Shown piece after piece: positions 51,120 to 59,980 of a stretch of DNA of 64,000 nt (position 1 is its first letter; every line of letters starts with the position of its first letter). A program made the position numbers and the translations under genes. The notes beneath the pieces were generated by a model that was given only the letters and a program-made list of their open reading frames with translations, made no database searches and was not told the DNA's origin. The DNA comes from Asticcacaulis taihuensis (GTDB lineage: Bacteria > Pseudomonadota > Alphaproteobacteria > Caulobacterales > Caulobacteraceae). The stretch lies in contig NZ_FMTS01000001.1 of assembly GCF_900100255.1 (NCBI RefSeq), positions 682,001 to 746,000 of the forward strand, in the 5' to 3' direction.

Positions 51120-53717
51120 CTAGAACTTGGATCCCAGCCTCAATCCAATCGTGCGCGGCGTATTGGTGACAATATAGGGCCGTTGGTAACAGGAGCCGCA
51201 TTCCTGATAACGCGAAAGCTGATCGCGTTCGTCGGTCAGGTTGCGGATATAGAATTCCGCCGTCCAGGTATCCCATTGGGTGCCCAGGGCCAGATCGATA
51301 TTGGTGAAGCCTTTGAGCTCGCCGGTCAGCGCCGCCGGATTGACATGGTCACCGGTGCCGGTTTCTATCACGTTGGTCCGCAGGTCGGACGAAGCCTTGC
51401 TCTGGCTGGTAACGGCGACCTGCCAGTACGGTGCATACTTGCCCATTTCCCAGTGATAGCGCACCGAACCGGCGAACTTGAATTTCGGCGTGATCGGCAG
51501 GCGTGTGCCCTTCGGCGCCGAGATAAAGTCCTGATTGTCGGTGCCGACCAGTTCGGGCGTCTGAGTCGGATTGTCGTAGTGGGTCTCATAGGTCGTGACA
51601 ATGCCCGAACAGTCAGGCGTCGTATCACCGTCAAAGGCGCAGAGATTGTTCTGCGTGGTGGCATCCGTATAGGCGCCATTGGCCGAAATGATGAGATGAT
51701 CCGTCGGCGTCCAGCTTATATCCGCCTCTATCCCCTTGATGGTGGCATCAGGGCCATTGTGAATTTCGGTAAAGCTGTTCGGTCCCAGAAAAGCGAACTG
51801 GAAGCTTTCCCATTTCTGGTCGTAAATGGCGCCGTTGAAATGCATTTTCCTGTCGAGCAGGCTGGCCTTCCAGCCCAGTTCGATATTGGTCAGGTAATCC
51901 GGTGCATAATCGCCGACAGACCCCCGGCGATTGATACCGCCCGGACGGAAGCCCTTGGACCAGGTGCCGTAAACCATCAGATCAGGTGTGGCCTTCCAGG
52001 AGAGGTTCAGCTTCGGCGAGAAGCCGCTGCCTTCGGCGCGCTTGGGTGAAATGCTGCCGTCGGCATTCTGAACGCCCAGATCAGTACAGGGGCTGCCCGC
52101 CACCGATGCCGGAAGCTTGGTGCCTGGCGGATCCTTGGGATTGATGGCGCCGAGCGTAGCGGTTGTCAGGCAGCGGCGTTCGCCCGAACTGGCGCCGGCG
52201 CCATTGGCCGGTTCCGTGCCGGCGTCATAGCCGGGGCTTTCACCAAAGCCGAAGAAGCCGATCAGGCTGTTGTCATAAGTGAAGGAACGCCCGCCGGCCG
52301 TAACCGTCAGGGTCGGGGTGATATCGAAGCTGATTTCCCCGAAGATGGCGGCATCACGGTCGATCCGGCTTTGCTGGGTCAGCCACAGCGTACCCGGATG
52401 GCCGGTGACGGACAGGTCGGTCGCCAGACCCGCCACCTGGTAATCCTGATGTATGAAGTGAGTCTGGCGCTGCTCGAACACGCCGGCGACGAAACGCAGC
52501 CGATCTGTCGAAGGCGACGCGATACGCAGTTCGTGGCTTTGCTTGGTGAAGTGGTCCGCCCCTATGATCAATTGCTGCGAGGAGATCGGATCGCCGGCAT
52601 CATTGGAGAAGTAGAAATAGCCGGCCACACCGCCGGAACCGGCATAAAGCTGGTCATAGGCTTCGGCGTAATCGGTATAGTCGGCCGCCGTATCCAGCTT
52701 GCGGTCCATATAGGCGCCGGCATAGGTGATGTCGAAATTGCCGATTTTACCCTGAACCGTGAGCGATGCCTGGGCAAAACGGTCATGGCCATGTTCGGGC
52801 AGGAAATGCTGGACCTCCAGGTCTCCGACCTGTGGATCATAACCGCCACTGCCATTGCTTCTCTGGTCCTGGGCAATGATGCCGGCATCCACGGTCCAGT
52901 TGTCGTCAAGATCGATCTTCAGCGCCGCGCGGCCGCCGTAGATATCGATGTCGTTGTAATTCTTCTTGACGAAGTCGTTGTTGTTGACCGTCAGGCCGCC
53001 GATAAAACTGCGCGTGCCCGGCACATTGTCGATAAAGCCGGCCTGATGATCCGTCCAGCCAACGAAGCGCGCCGCCACGCGGTCACTGATCGGCACATTG
53101 AGCATCCCCTCAAGCTTGCCACCCGTGCCGCCATTGCTGACCAGATTGACGTCGGCATCGAAGCGTCCATAGAAGCCCGAATGGTCAGGCTTGTTGGTGA
53201 TCAGGCGGATCGTGCCGGCTTCCGATGAGGCGCCATAAAGCGTGCCTTGCGGACCCGCAAGGGATTCAATGCGCGCCATGTCATATATATGGACGTCAAG
53301 CGGCCCGCCAATCGTGGTGACCGCCTGTTCATCGAGATAGACGCCGGCGCTGGGCTGCGGCCCGGAGTGGTTGCCATCCCCGCCCGAAGCCACGCCGCGG
53401 AAATAGACGCTGCTGCCTTGATAGGGGCTGTTCTGGAAGGATACGCTGGGCAATTGCGCCGCATAGTCGCTGAAGCTTGAAATATTAAGCTGATCGAGTT
53501 TTTTGGTGCCGAGCACCTGGATGCTAACAGGCACGTCCTGGAGCTTCTGGCTTCGCTTCTGGGCAGTGACGATGACTTCGATGCCCTTGTCATCCGTGCC
53601 GGTGGCGACGGTCGTGGGCGCTTCCTGCGCCTGGACCTGCTGTGTCAGGACAAGAGCGGGAAAGGTGGCGAGCATGGTGCTCGTCAGCAAGGTGGTGGTT
53701 AAGCGACGCGCATTCAT
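51120..53717 (-). CDS. TonB-dependent outer-membrane receptor
   Basis: An 865-residue receptor with a signal peptide (cleavage near VQAQ), a plug domain (IEVIVTAQKRSQKLQDVP is the start and TonB box region) and a 22-strand barrel that ends in the outer-membrane signature GLRLGSKF with a terminal Phe. The plug motif GTLYGASSEAGTIRLITNKP is typical of the Caulobacter/Sphingomonas receptors for carbohydrates or other organic nutrients rather than of siderophore receptors. It is flanked upstream on the same strand by a TPR-sulfotransferase and downstream by a CNT transporter. The ligand is unknown. Confidence 0.94.
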   Translation of the reverse strand: MNARRLTTTLLTSTMLATFPALVLTQQVQAQEAPTTVATGTDDKGIEVIVTAQKRSQKLQDVPVSIQVLGTKKLDQLNISSFSDYAAQLPSVSFQNSPYQGSSVYFRGVASGGDGNHSGPQPSAGVYLDEQAVTTIGGPLDVHIYDMARIESLAGPQGTLYGASSEAGTIRLITNKPDHSGFYGRFDADVNLVSNGGTGGKLEGMLNVPISDRVAARFVGWTDHQAGFIDNVPGTRSFIGGLTVNNNDFVKKNYNDIDIYGGRAALKIDLDDNWTVDAGIIAQDQRSNGSGGYDPQVGDLEVQHFLPEHGHDRFAQASLTVQGKIGNFDITYAGAYMDRKLDTAADYTDYAEAYDQLYAGSGGVAGYFYFSNDAGDPISSQQLIIGADHFTKQSHELRIASPSTDRLRFVAGVFEQRQTHFIHQDYQVAGLATDLSVTGHPGTLWLTQQSRIDRDAAIFGEISFDITPTLTVTAGGRSFTYDNSLIGFFGFGESPGYDAGTEPANGAGASSGERRCLTTATLGAINPKDPPGTKLPASVAGSPCTDLGVQNADGSISPKRAEGSGFSPKLNLSWKATPDLMVYGTWSKGFRPGGINRRGSVGDYAPDYLTNIELGWKASLLDRKMHFNGAIYDQKWESFQFAFLGPNSFTEIHNGPDATIKGIEADISWTPTDHLIISANGAYTDATTQNNLCAFDGDTTPDCSGIVTTYETHYDNPTQTPELVGTDNQDFISAPKGTRLPITPKFKFAGSVRYHWEMGKYAPYWQVAVTSQSKASSDLRTNVIETGTGDHVNPAALTGELKGFTNIDLALGTQWDTWTAEFYIRNLTDERDQLSRYQECGSCYQRPYIVTNTPRTIGLRLGSKF

Positions 53718-53930
53718 TCTGTTAGCCCCCGTTGTCGGTTACGACAGTGAGACTGTGCCTGACTTGAAATATCGTCAACGGACATTTATTGCGTTGCAAA
53801 ATTGCGATCACAAATGTGTCGCAATTATCACGTTTGTAAGTCACCCTCAGAAACAAATGTTCAGGCGGCATTGTTTTATAAGAAGATTTTACAGCCTCTC
53901 AAAAACGGCTACGGCCAGGCTTACCTAAGG

Positions 53931-55556
53931 TTACCAGCCGGCGGGCGCATCCGGATAAGCGTTCAAGACCGGTCCGAGCGCCTGTTTTAGGGGGGCAAGC
54001 CAGGAATCGTATCCTTGCCAGCCTTCCGTCCCCTCGCGGAAGATTGGCCGGCGCACCTGTTCGCTGGAAGCTGTGCGCACGGCCCGTTCGGTTTCATGAA
54101 AACGCAGACAGGCATCTTCAAATTCGAGCCTGCAGGCGGCCAGCAGCGCCCTGACCTCGGTTTCGGTGTCATCAACCATGCGTTCATAAAGGACGCGATG
54201 GACACGTCCCGGCAGGACGGTATCGACATGGTGCATCAACCGGACATAGTCGGCGTAGTAGCGGCCCATGTCATCGAGACTGTAGGTAAATGCCTGCCCC
54301 TTGGCGAAATGCTGCTTGAAGTTCGAGACACAACAGCCGAGCGGATGCCGGCGCGCATCGATGATGATGGCGTTCGGCAGGATCAGATGGATAAAGGGCA
54401 CATGCGCCCAGTTATTCGGCAGCTTATCGATAAACAGTGGCCGTTCCGTCCGCCGCTGAACCCGCGTCCGCGACAGATAGCTTTCACCAAGCGCGCGCAG
54501 GCGTTCCGCAGATAGCCCGGCGATGCGTGCCGGATAATCGCCGCCGTCACGCGCCAGGGCCGGAATATCCGGCAGTTCCGATGTGCCTTCGACCTGGCTG
54601 TGGCTGGAGAGAATTTGCTCAACCAGTGTGGAGCCGGCGCGCGGCATCCCCAGGATAAAGATCGGGTCGCGCGCGTCACATCCCTGCCCGGCCCGTTCGG
54701 CAAAGAATTCAGGCGTAAACAGGGCCAGGCTGCGATCGACAAAAGCGCTGGTTTCGTCTGCATCATAGTCTATGGCCTGACGACGCAGGGCATTTCCGGC
54801 GGCATAATGGGCAAAGGCGGTTTCATATGCCTTCTGGTCTTCGCGCGCCTTGCCCAGCGCGAAATCGAGGTGAAAACGGTCTTCATCACGCAGGCCCGGC
54901 TGCACCAGCGCCGCTTCCATGACGGTCATATCGCTTTCGCTAAAACGCACTGTCTTGAGATTGGCCAGGCTCCACCACACCTCGCCAAGCGTTGGCGTCA
55001 GCGCCAAGGCTTCACGATAGGCAGCAATACCCTCGTCCTGCCGTCCCACGGTCTTGAGCATATGTCCCAGGCTCATCCACACCTTCGGCTGGTTCGGCGC
55101 CTTTTCCAGCACGCTTTGATAGAGGCCGATGGCTTCGTCGAAACCGCCGATCTTGCTGAGCGCCGCCGCCTTGAGATTGTTCAGCCCCAGGTTTTCGCTG
55201 CCTGCATCGATCAGCAGGTCCAGTTCGGCAATGGCCTCCGGCGCCCGATGCTGCTTGTAAAGAACGCTGGCCAGATTGGCGCGCGCAGCCCCGAAGCCCG
55301 GCGCCAGTTCCAGCGCACGGCGCAGCAGCGTCTCGGAATCGCGGTAACGACCGATCCGCGCGGCGACCTCAGCCAGCATACGGATGGCCGCCACATCGAA
55401 AGGATCCTGCTTGAGGTGACGGCGTAACAGAGGTTCGGCGACTTCCAGCCGGTTATCATAAAGCGCCAGGGCCGCGTTCATCACATCGGCATTTTGCAAT
55501 CCCTGCCGGATAGATATCTGTTCAGGGCTTGTGGAATTTTCAGGACTGGGGCTCAT
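53931..55556 (-). CDS. TPR-repeat sulfotransferase family protein
   Basis: A 541-residue two-domain protein. Residues of about 25-230 form tetratricopeptide repeats (for example RDSETLLRRALELAPGFGAA). From about residue 295 there is a sulfotransferase domain: the 5'-phosphosulfate loop is FILGMPRAGSTLVEQIL at about residue 300, with a later IIDARRHPLGCCVSNFKQHF as the 3'-phosphate segment. Such proteins are often encoded beside TonB receptors in Caulobacterales and Sphingomonadales, but their acceptors are not known. No secretion signal is seen. The 213 bases to the receptor gene probably hold its promoter. Confidence 0.9.
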   Translation of the reverse strand: MSPSPENSTSPEQISIRQGLQNADVMNAALALYDNRLEVAEPLLRRHLKQDPFDVAAIRMLAEVAARIGRYRDSETLLRRALELAPGFGAARANLASVLYKQHRAPEAIAELDLLIDAGSENLGLNNLKAAALSKIGGFDEAIGLYQSVLEKAPNQPKVWMSLGHMLKTVGRQDEGIAAYREALALTPTLGEVWWSLANLKTVRFSESDMTVMEAALVQPGLRDEDRFHLDFALGKAREDQKAYETAFAHYAAGNALRRQAIDYDADETSAFVDRSLALFTPEFFAERAGQGCDARDPIFILGMPRAGSTLVEQILSSHSQVEGTSELPDIPALARDGGDYPARIAGLSAERLRALGESYLSRTRVQRRTERPLFIDKLPNNWAHVPFIHLILPNAIIIDARRHPLGCCVSNFKQHFAKGQAFTYSLDDMGRYYADYVRLMHHVDTVLPGRVHRVLYERMVDDTETEVRALLAACRLEFEDACLRFHETERAVRTASSEQVRRPIFREGTEGWQGYDSWLAPLKQALGPVLNAYPDAPAGW

Positions 55557-55720
55557 TCAGGGATTTGTTCAATACAAAAAGCGGCTTGTAAACCGAAATA
55601 TAGGCGCCACCGAGGGATTCAACTTATAGCCATCTTTACAAACTTCAACGAATAGTGATCAGCTAAACGTGACGCATCTGTTTAAAGTCCGCTTACAGAT
55701 AAACAGAAAGACATGATGAT

Positions 55721-56434
55721 ATGAGCCTGGCCGCAGGGCAATCCACACCCCAGAACGACGCGACCACCCGTCACCTGCTGGTGGTCGATGACGATGACCG
55801 CATCCGTACCCTGTTGAAGGAATTCCTGAGCCGGCAGGGTTTCCGCGTCACCGCCGCCGCCCATGCCGACGCCGCAAAGCGGATGCTGCAACTGCTCGAT
55901 TTCGACCTGCTGATCCTCGATGTCATGATGCCCGGCGAAGATGGCTTCTCACTGTCGAAATGGGTGCGCGCCAATTCCAACGTGCCGATCCTCATCCTGA
56001 CCGCGCGCGGCCTGCCCGATGACCGCATCATGGGACTTTCGATCGGCGCCGACGATTATCTGTCCAAACCGTTCGAGCCACAGGAACTGCTGCTGCGCAT
56101 CGAAGCCATCCTGCGCCGCACCGGCGTCAAGCCCGCCCTGCCGAAATCGATCAATATGGGCCCGTTCAGCTTCGACCTGGAGCGCTCGGAACTGAGCAAG
56201 AACGGCACGCTGGTTCGTCTGACCGAAGCTGAATCGCAACTGCTGAAATACCTGGCCGAGCGCGCCAATGTGCCGGTCGACCGCATGGACCTGGCCAAGG
56301 ACAGCGTCGACACCACCGGCCGCGCCGTTGATGTCCAGGTCACCCGCCTGCGCCGCAAGATCGAGCAGGATCCCAAGAACCCCCGCTATCTGCAAACCGT
56401 GCGCGGCAAGGGGTATATGCTGGCCCCGGACTAG
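55721..56434 (+). CDS. OmpR-family response regulator
   Basis: A 237-residue DNA-binding response regulator. The receiver has LLVVDDDDRIRTLL, the phosphoacceptor Asp in LLILDVMMPGEDGF and the Lys in DDYLSKPFEP. The C-terminal winged helix has VRLTEAESQLLKYLAERAN and VDVQVTRLRRKIEQDPKNPRYLQTVRGKGY, in OmpR style. The partner kinase gene follows after 3 bases. A weak GAAAG precedes the ATG. Confidence 0.95.
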   Translation: MSLAAGQSTPQNDATTRHLLVVDDDDRIRTLLKEFLSRQGFRVTAAAHADAAKRMLQLLDFDLLILDVMMPGEDGFSLSKWVRANSNVPILILTARGLPDDRIMGLSIGADDYLSKPFEPQELLLRIEAILRRTGVKPALPKSINMGPFSFDLERSELSKNGTLVRLTEAESQLLKYLAERANVPVDRMDLAKDSVDTTGRAVDVQVTRLRRKIEQDPKNPRYLQTVRGKGYMLAPD

Positions 56435-56437
56435 ACC

Positions 56438-57811
56438 TTGGCCTCCCCCAAGCGCAAATTGCCGAAGATCAAGTTCTGGCCCACCGTCCTGAAGCGCAAT
56501 TTCCCGCGCACCCTGATGGCGCGCGTCCTGCTGATCATCGTCCTGCCGATTGCCATCATGCAGATCGCCATCACCTGGGTGTTTTTCGACAAGCACTGGG
56601 AAACGGTCACGGCCAAACTTTCGGAGGGCCTGGCCGGCGACATCGCCTGGGCCGTGCGCGCCTATGAGGCCAACCCCACCGAAGCCAATCTCGAGCAGAT
56701 CAACGACCAGGCTGAGAAAAGCATGCAGTTGTCGATCAGCCTGCGCAAGGGCGACAAGCTGCCGCTCAACCGCCGGGAATCGATCTTCATCGCCCTCAAC
56801 CGCACCATAGACAAGGCGCTGGGCGATCAACTCGAAGAGGTCTACTGGTTCGATACCACGCGTTATCCCGGCTATGTTGATATCCGTGTGCAAGTCAAGG
56901 CAGGCGTGCTGCGCTTTATCGTTCCCAAGGACCGCGCCTTCGCCACCACCGGCTATATTTTCATCTTCTGGATGCTGGGCGCCACCATCATCCTGACCAC
57001 CATCGCCATGCTGTTCATCCGCAACCAGGTGCGCGCCATCGAGCGTCTGAGCCAGGCCGCCGAACGCTTCGGCCGCGGCGAGGAAGATGTCGGCTTCAAG
57101 CCCTATGGCGCCACCGAGGTGCGCGCCGCCGCCGAAGCCTTCCTCAAGATGAAGGCGCGCATCCAGCGCCAGATCGAGCAACGCACCACCCTGCTGGCCT
57201 CGGTCAGCCACGACCTGCGCACCCCCCTGACCCGCCTCAAGCTGGAATTGGCCATGGGTGAACAGGACGAGGCCAATACGCGGATGAAACAGGATGTCTC
57301 CGAGATGGCCTATATGATCGACGAATACCTGGCCTTTGCCCGCGGGGAAATGGCCGAGAATACCGATAGCGTGTCGGTCCGCGCCCTTATGGATGCCGTC
57401 ACCGACAGCGTGGCCCGCGCCGGCCACAGGCTGCAAACCGAACGCCTGGCCGAGGATCTGCGCGTCAATATCCGCGAAATGGCGGTGCAACGCGCCCTGA
57501 CCAACCTGGTGATGAACGGTTTCCATTACGGCAAGCATGTCCGTTTCCATGCCGAGGTTACGCCTGGCGAAAAGCTGTTTCTGATTATCGATGACGACGG
57601 CCCCGGCATCGCGCCGGAAAAGCGCGAGGAAGCCTTCAAGCCGTTCTCAAGGCTGGATGAGTCGCGCAACCAGAACATCAAAGGCGTGGGCCTGGGCCTA
57701 GCTATTGCGCGGGATATCGTGCGCAGCCATGGCGGCGAACTGACGCTCGACACAAGTCCGCAAGGCGGTCTGCGCGCGGTGATCAGTCTGCCGGTATCTC
57801 AACTCTCCTGA
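56438..57811 (+). CDS. EnvZ-type sensor histidine kinase
   Basis: A 457-residue membrane kinase. There are two membrane segments (VLLIIVLPIAIMQIAITWVFF and the one near residue 180), a periplasmic region of about 130 residues, and a HAMP domain (about 205-255). The HisKA has SVSHDLRTPLTRLKLEL, and the ATPase has LTNLVMNGFHYGKH, DDDGPGIAPE and GLGLAIARDIVRSHGG. The start is TTG at 56438, 4 bases after the regulator stop; the next in-frame ATG (56516) would delete the basic N-terminal segment common in EnvZ-like proteins. It forms an operon with the OmpR-type regulator. The signal is unknown; osmotic or envelope sensing is a guess from family. Confidence 0.92.
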   Translation: MASPKRKLPKIKFWPTVLKRNFPRTLMARVLLIIVLPIAIMQIAITWVFFDKHWETVTAKLSEGLAGDIAWAVRAYEANPTEANLEQINDQAEKSMQLSISLRKGDKLPLNRRESIFIALNRTIDKALGDQLEEVYWFDTTRYPGYVDIRVQVKAGVLRFIVPKDRAFATTGYIFIFWMLGATIILTTIAMLFIRNQVRAIERLSQAAERFGRGEEDVGFKPYGATEVRAAAEAFLKMKARIQRQIEQRTTLLASVSHDLRTPLTRLKLELAMGEQDEANTRMKQDVSEMAYMIDEYLAFARGEMAENTDSVSVRALMDAVTDSVARAGHRLQTERLAEDLRVNIREMAVQRALTNLVMNGFHYGKHVRFHAEVTPGEKLFLIIDDDGPGIAPEKREEAFKPFSRLDESRNQNIKGVGLGLAIARDIVRSHGGELTLDTSPQGGLRAVISLPVSQLS

Positions 57812-57860
57812 TGTCATAACACGGTCACCTTCCGTGTTTAGACCAGCCGTTAGGGGGGGG

Positions 57861-58247
57861 ATGAAAATGAAGAAACGCCTGATCTGGTGGCTGCCCTGTG
57901 TCACCCTCGTTCTGTCAGTGTTCTATCTCATGACGGCAAGGGTCTATCTTGAGGGCTCGCTCGGTGAAAGTTACATCATGCTTAAGCCATTCCCCTCCAT
58001 CGAAACCGACATTGGTGGTGGAGAAGACGGGGCCTGGGCACGGGCGCACCCTGGTCAGCCGACGCCTTGGTGGCAAAAGGAAGACTCAGTCAAACTCTTA
58101 TGGTGCGGAGACTGGGAAATGCCTAAATTCTGGCCGTTGATATACAGTTACGGCGCTTTCCTGCCACCGGTGCTGTGGTTGGCATTCGCTATCGTCCTGC
58201 TGAAACATTTGATCAGAAAGCCGCTCAGCCTTAATCCGGCCCCTTGA
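57861..58247 (+). CDS. Membrane protein of unknown function
   Basis: A 128-residue protein with two membrane segments, one at the N-terminus (WWLPCVTLVLSVFYLM) and one near the C-terminus (FLPPVLWLAFAIVLLKHLI), separated by a loop of about 65 residues with several Trp and Gly. A run of eight G residues (57853-57860) serves as a ribosome-binding site, so the start may be 57867 rather than 57861. I do not recognise the family. It lies after the kinase gene and converges on the FAD dehydrogenase gene. Confidence 0.6.
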   Translation: MKMKKRLIWWLPCVTLVLSVFYLMTARVYLEGSLGESYIMLKPFPSIETDIGGGEDGAWARAHPGQPTPWWQKEDSVKLLWCGDWEMPKFWPLIYSYGAFLPPVLWLAFAIVLLKHLIRKPLSLNPAP

Positions 58248-58260
58248 AGCACTCAGATAT

Positions 58261-59886
58261 TCAGGCCACTTCCACCAGTTCGCGCGCCACGGCTTCGGCG
58301 ATCTTGATACCGTCGATAGCGGCCGACAGGATGCCGCCGGCATAGCCTGCGCCCTCCCCCGCCGGATAAAGCCCTTGCGTATTCAGGCTTTGCAGATCCT
58401 TACCACGCGTGATGCGGATGGGCGACGAGGTGCGCGTCTCCACGCCGGTCAGCATGGCGTCTGGGTGGTCATAGCGCTTGATCTGCCGTCCGAAGACCGG
58501 CAGGGCCTCGCGCATCGCTTCGATAACGAACGCCGGCAGGCACTGATCGAGGTTGGTCAGGTGGACGCCCGGCTTGTAGGACGGCAGCACCTCGCCAAAT
58601 TCGGTGGACGCGCGACCGGCGAGGAAATCGCCAACCTTTTGCCCCGGCGCCTGATAGGTCGAGCCACCCGCCATAAAGGCCTGCGCTTCAAGCTTGCGCT
58701 GCAATTCAATCCCCGCCAGCGGATGGCCGGGATAGTCGCGCTCCGGATCGATACCGACGACAAAGCCAGCATTGGCGTTGAATTCCTTGCGGGAATACTG
58801 GCTCATGCCGTTGGTGACCACGCGGCCGGGTTCGGACGCCGCCGCCACCACGCGCCCGCCGGGGCACATGCAGAAGCTGTAAACCGTGCGGTCGTTCTTG
58901 CAGTGGTGCGACAGGCTATAGGCCGCCGCGCCCAAGTCCGGATGGCCGGCGCAATCGCCGAAGCGCGCCATGTCGATCCACGATTGCGGGTGCTCGATAC
59001 GCACGCCGATGGAAAACGGCTTGGCCTCGATAAAGACGCCGCGATCGTACAGCATCTCGAAGGTATCGCGGGCGCTGTGACCGACCGCCAGCACCACCTG
59101 ATCGGCTTCGAGATAACCGCCATCATGCAGGTGCAAGCCGCGCACCTGACGCGTGCCGTCCGGTGCCGTCTCGATATCGATATCGGTTACGCGGGTCTGC
59201 CAGCGATATTCACCGCCCAGGTCTTCAATGGTCTGGCGCATGTGCTCGACCATCGAGACCAGCCGGAAGGTGCCGATATGCGGATGGGCCTCAGTCAGGA
59301 TTTCCGGCGGCGCCCCGGCCTTGACGAACTCGGTCAGTACCTTGCGGCCGAGATGGCGCGGATCCTTGACCTGGCTGTAGAGCTTGCCGTCCGAGAACGT
59401 CCCCGCCCCGCCTTCACCGAACTGGACATTGGACTCCGGGTTCAGTTCGCTCCGGCGCCACAGCCCCCAGGTGTCTTTCGTGCGTTCGCGCACCACCTTG
59501 CCGCGCTCCAGGATGATGGGTTTCAACCCCATCTGGGCCAGGATCAGCGCCGCGAATAAGCCGCACGGTCCGGCACCAATCACCACCGGGCGGCGCTTTT
59601 GGCTAACCGCCGGCGCGTGGCCAATAAAACGGTATTCGGTATCCGGCGTCGGCCTGACAGACGGATCACCGGCCAGCCTTTCCAGAACGGCGGCTTCATC
59701 CTTCAGCACCATGTCCACCGAATAGATCAGCAGGATAGCCGACTTCTTACGCGCGTCATTGGCCCTTCGCGCGATCTCGAACGACACCAGTTCATCAGGC
59801 GTAATGCCCAGGCGTTCGCAGATAGCCGCAGGCAGGGCCTCGGGCGCATGATCGAGCGGCAGTTTCAATTCGGTGATACGAAGCAT
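58261..59886 (-). CDS. Uncharacterised FAD-dependent dehydrogenase (COG2509 type)
   Basis: A 541-residue flavoprotein of the NAD(P)/FAD-dependent oxidoreductase superfamily. A small N-terminal domain (residues 1-95, with ITELKLPLDHAPEAL) precedes the FAD motif VVIGAGPCGLFAALILAQMGLKPIILERG. Later blocks include SNVQFGEGGAGTFSDGKLYSQVKD, CMCPGGRVVAAASEPGRVVTNGMS and the C-terminal LYPAGEGAGYAGGI that contacts FAD. The group is widespread, but no substrate is known. The gene stands alone. Confidence 0.9.
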   Translation of the reverse strand: MLRITELKLPLDHAPEALPAAICERLGITPDELVSFEIARRANDARKKSAILLIYSVDMVLKDEAAVLERLAGDPSVRPTPDTEYRFIGHAPAVSQKRRPVVIGAGPCGLFAALILAQMGLKPIILERGKVVRERTKDTWGLWRRSELNPESNVQFGEGGAGTFSDGKLYSQVKDPRHLGRKVLTEFVKAGAPPEILTEAHPHIGTFRLVSMVEHMRQTIEDLGGEYRWQTRVTDIDIETAPDGTRQVRGLHLHDGGYLEADQVVLAVGHSARDTFEMLYDRGVFIEAKPFSIGVRIEHPQSWIDMARFGDCAGHPDLGAAAYSLSHHCKNDRTVYSFCMCPGGRVVAAASEPGRVVTNGMSQYSRKEFNANAGFVVGIDPERDYPGHPLAGIELQRKLEAQAFMAGGSTYQAPGQKVGDFLAGRASTEFGEVLPSYKPGVHLTNLDQCLPAFVIEAMREALPVFGRQIKRYDHPDAMLTGVETRTSSPIRITRGKDLQSLNTQGLYPAGEGAGYAGGILSAAIDGIKIAEAVARELVEVA

Positions 59887-59934
59887 GGCCGTGCTTTACC
59901 GGCAATGCCTCCGCCACGCAACCGCGGACAAAAA

Positions 59935-59957
59935 AAGCCCCGCGCATGGCGGGGCTT
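59935..59957 (-). terminator. Intrinsic terminator downstream of the second TonB receptor
   Basis: A perfect 9-bp GC-rich stem (59935-59943 with 59949-59957) and a 5-base loop. On the minus strand it is followed by seven T residues. It lies 24 bases after the stop codon at 59981. Confidence 0.9.
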
Positions 59958-59980
59958 CAGTTGAGCACAGGTTTAATACT

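Noticed and set aside
55949-57550. 533-codon open frame on the minus strand opposite the OmpR/EnvZ-type pair
   Set aside because: It covers two unmistakable signalling genes in antisense; low-complexity Gly/Gln/Asp composition marks it as a shadow.
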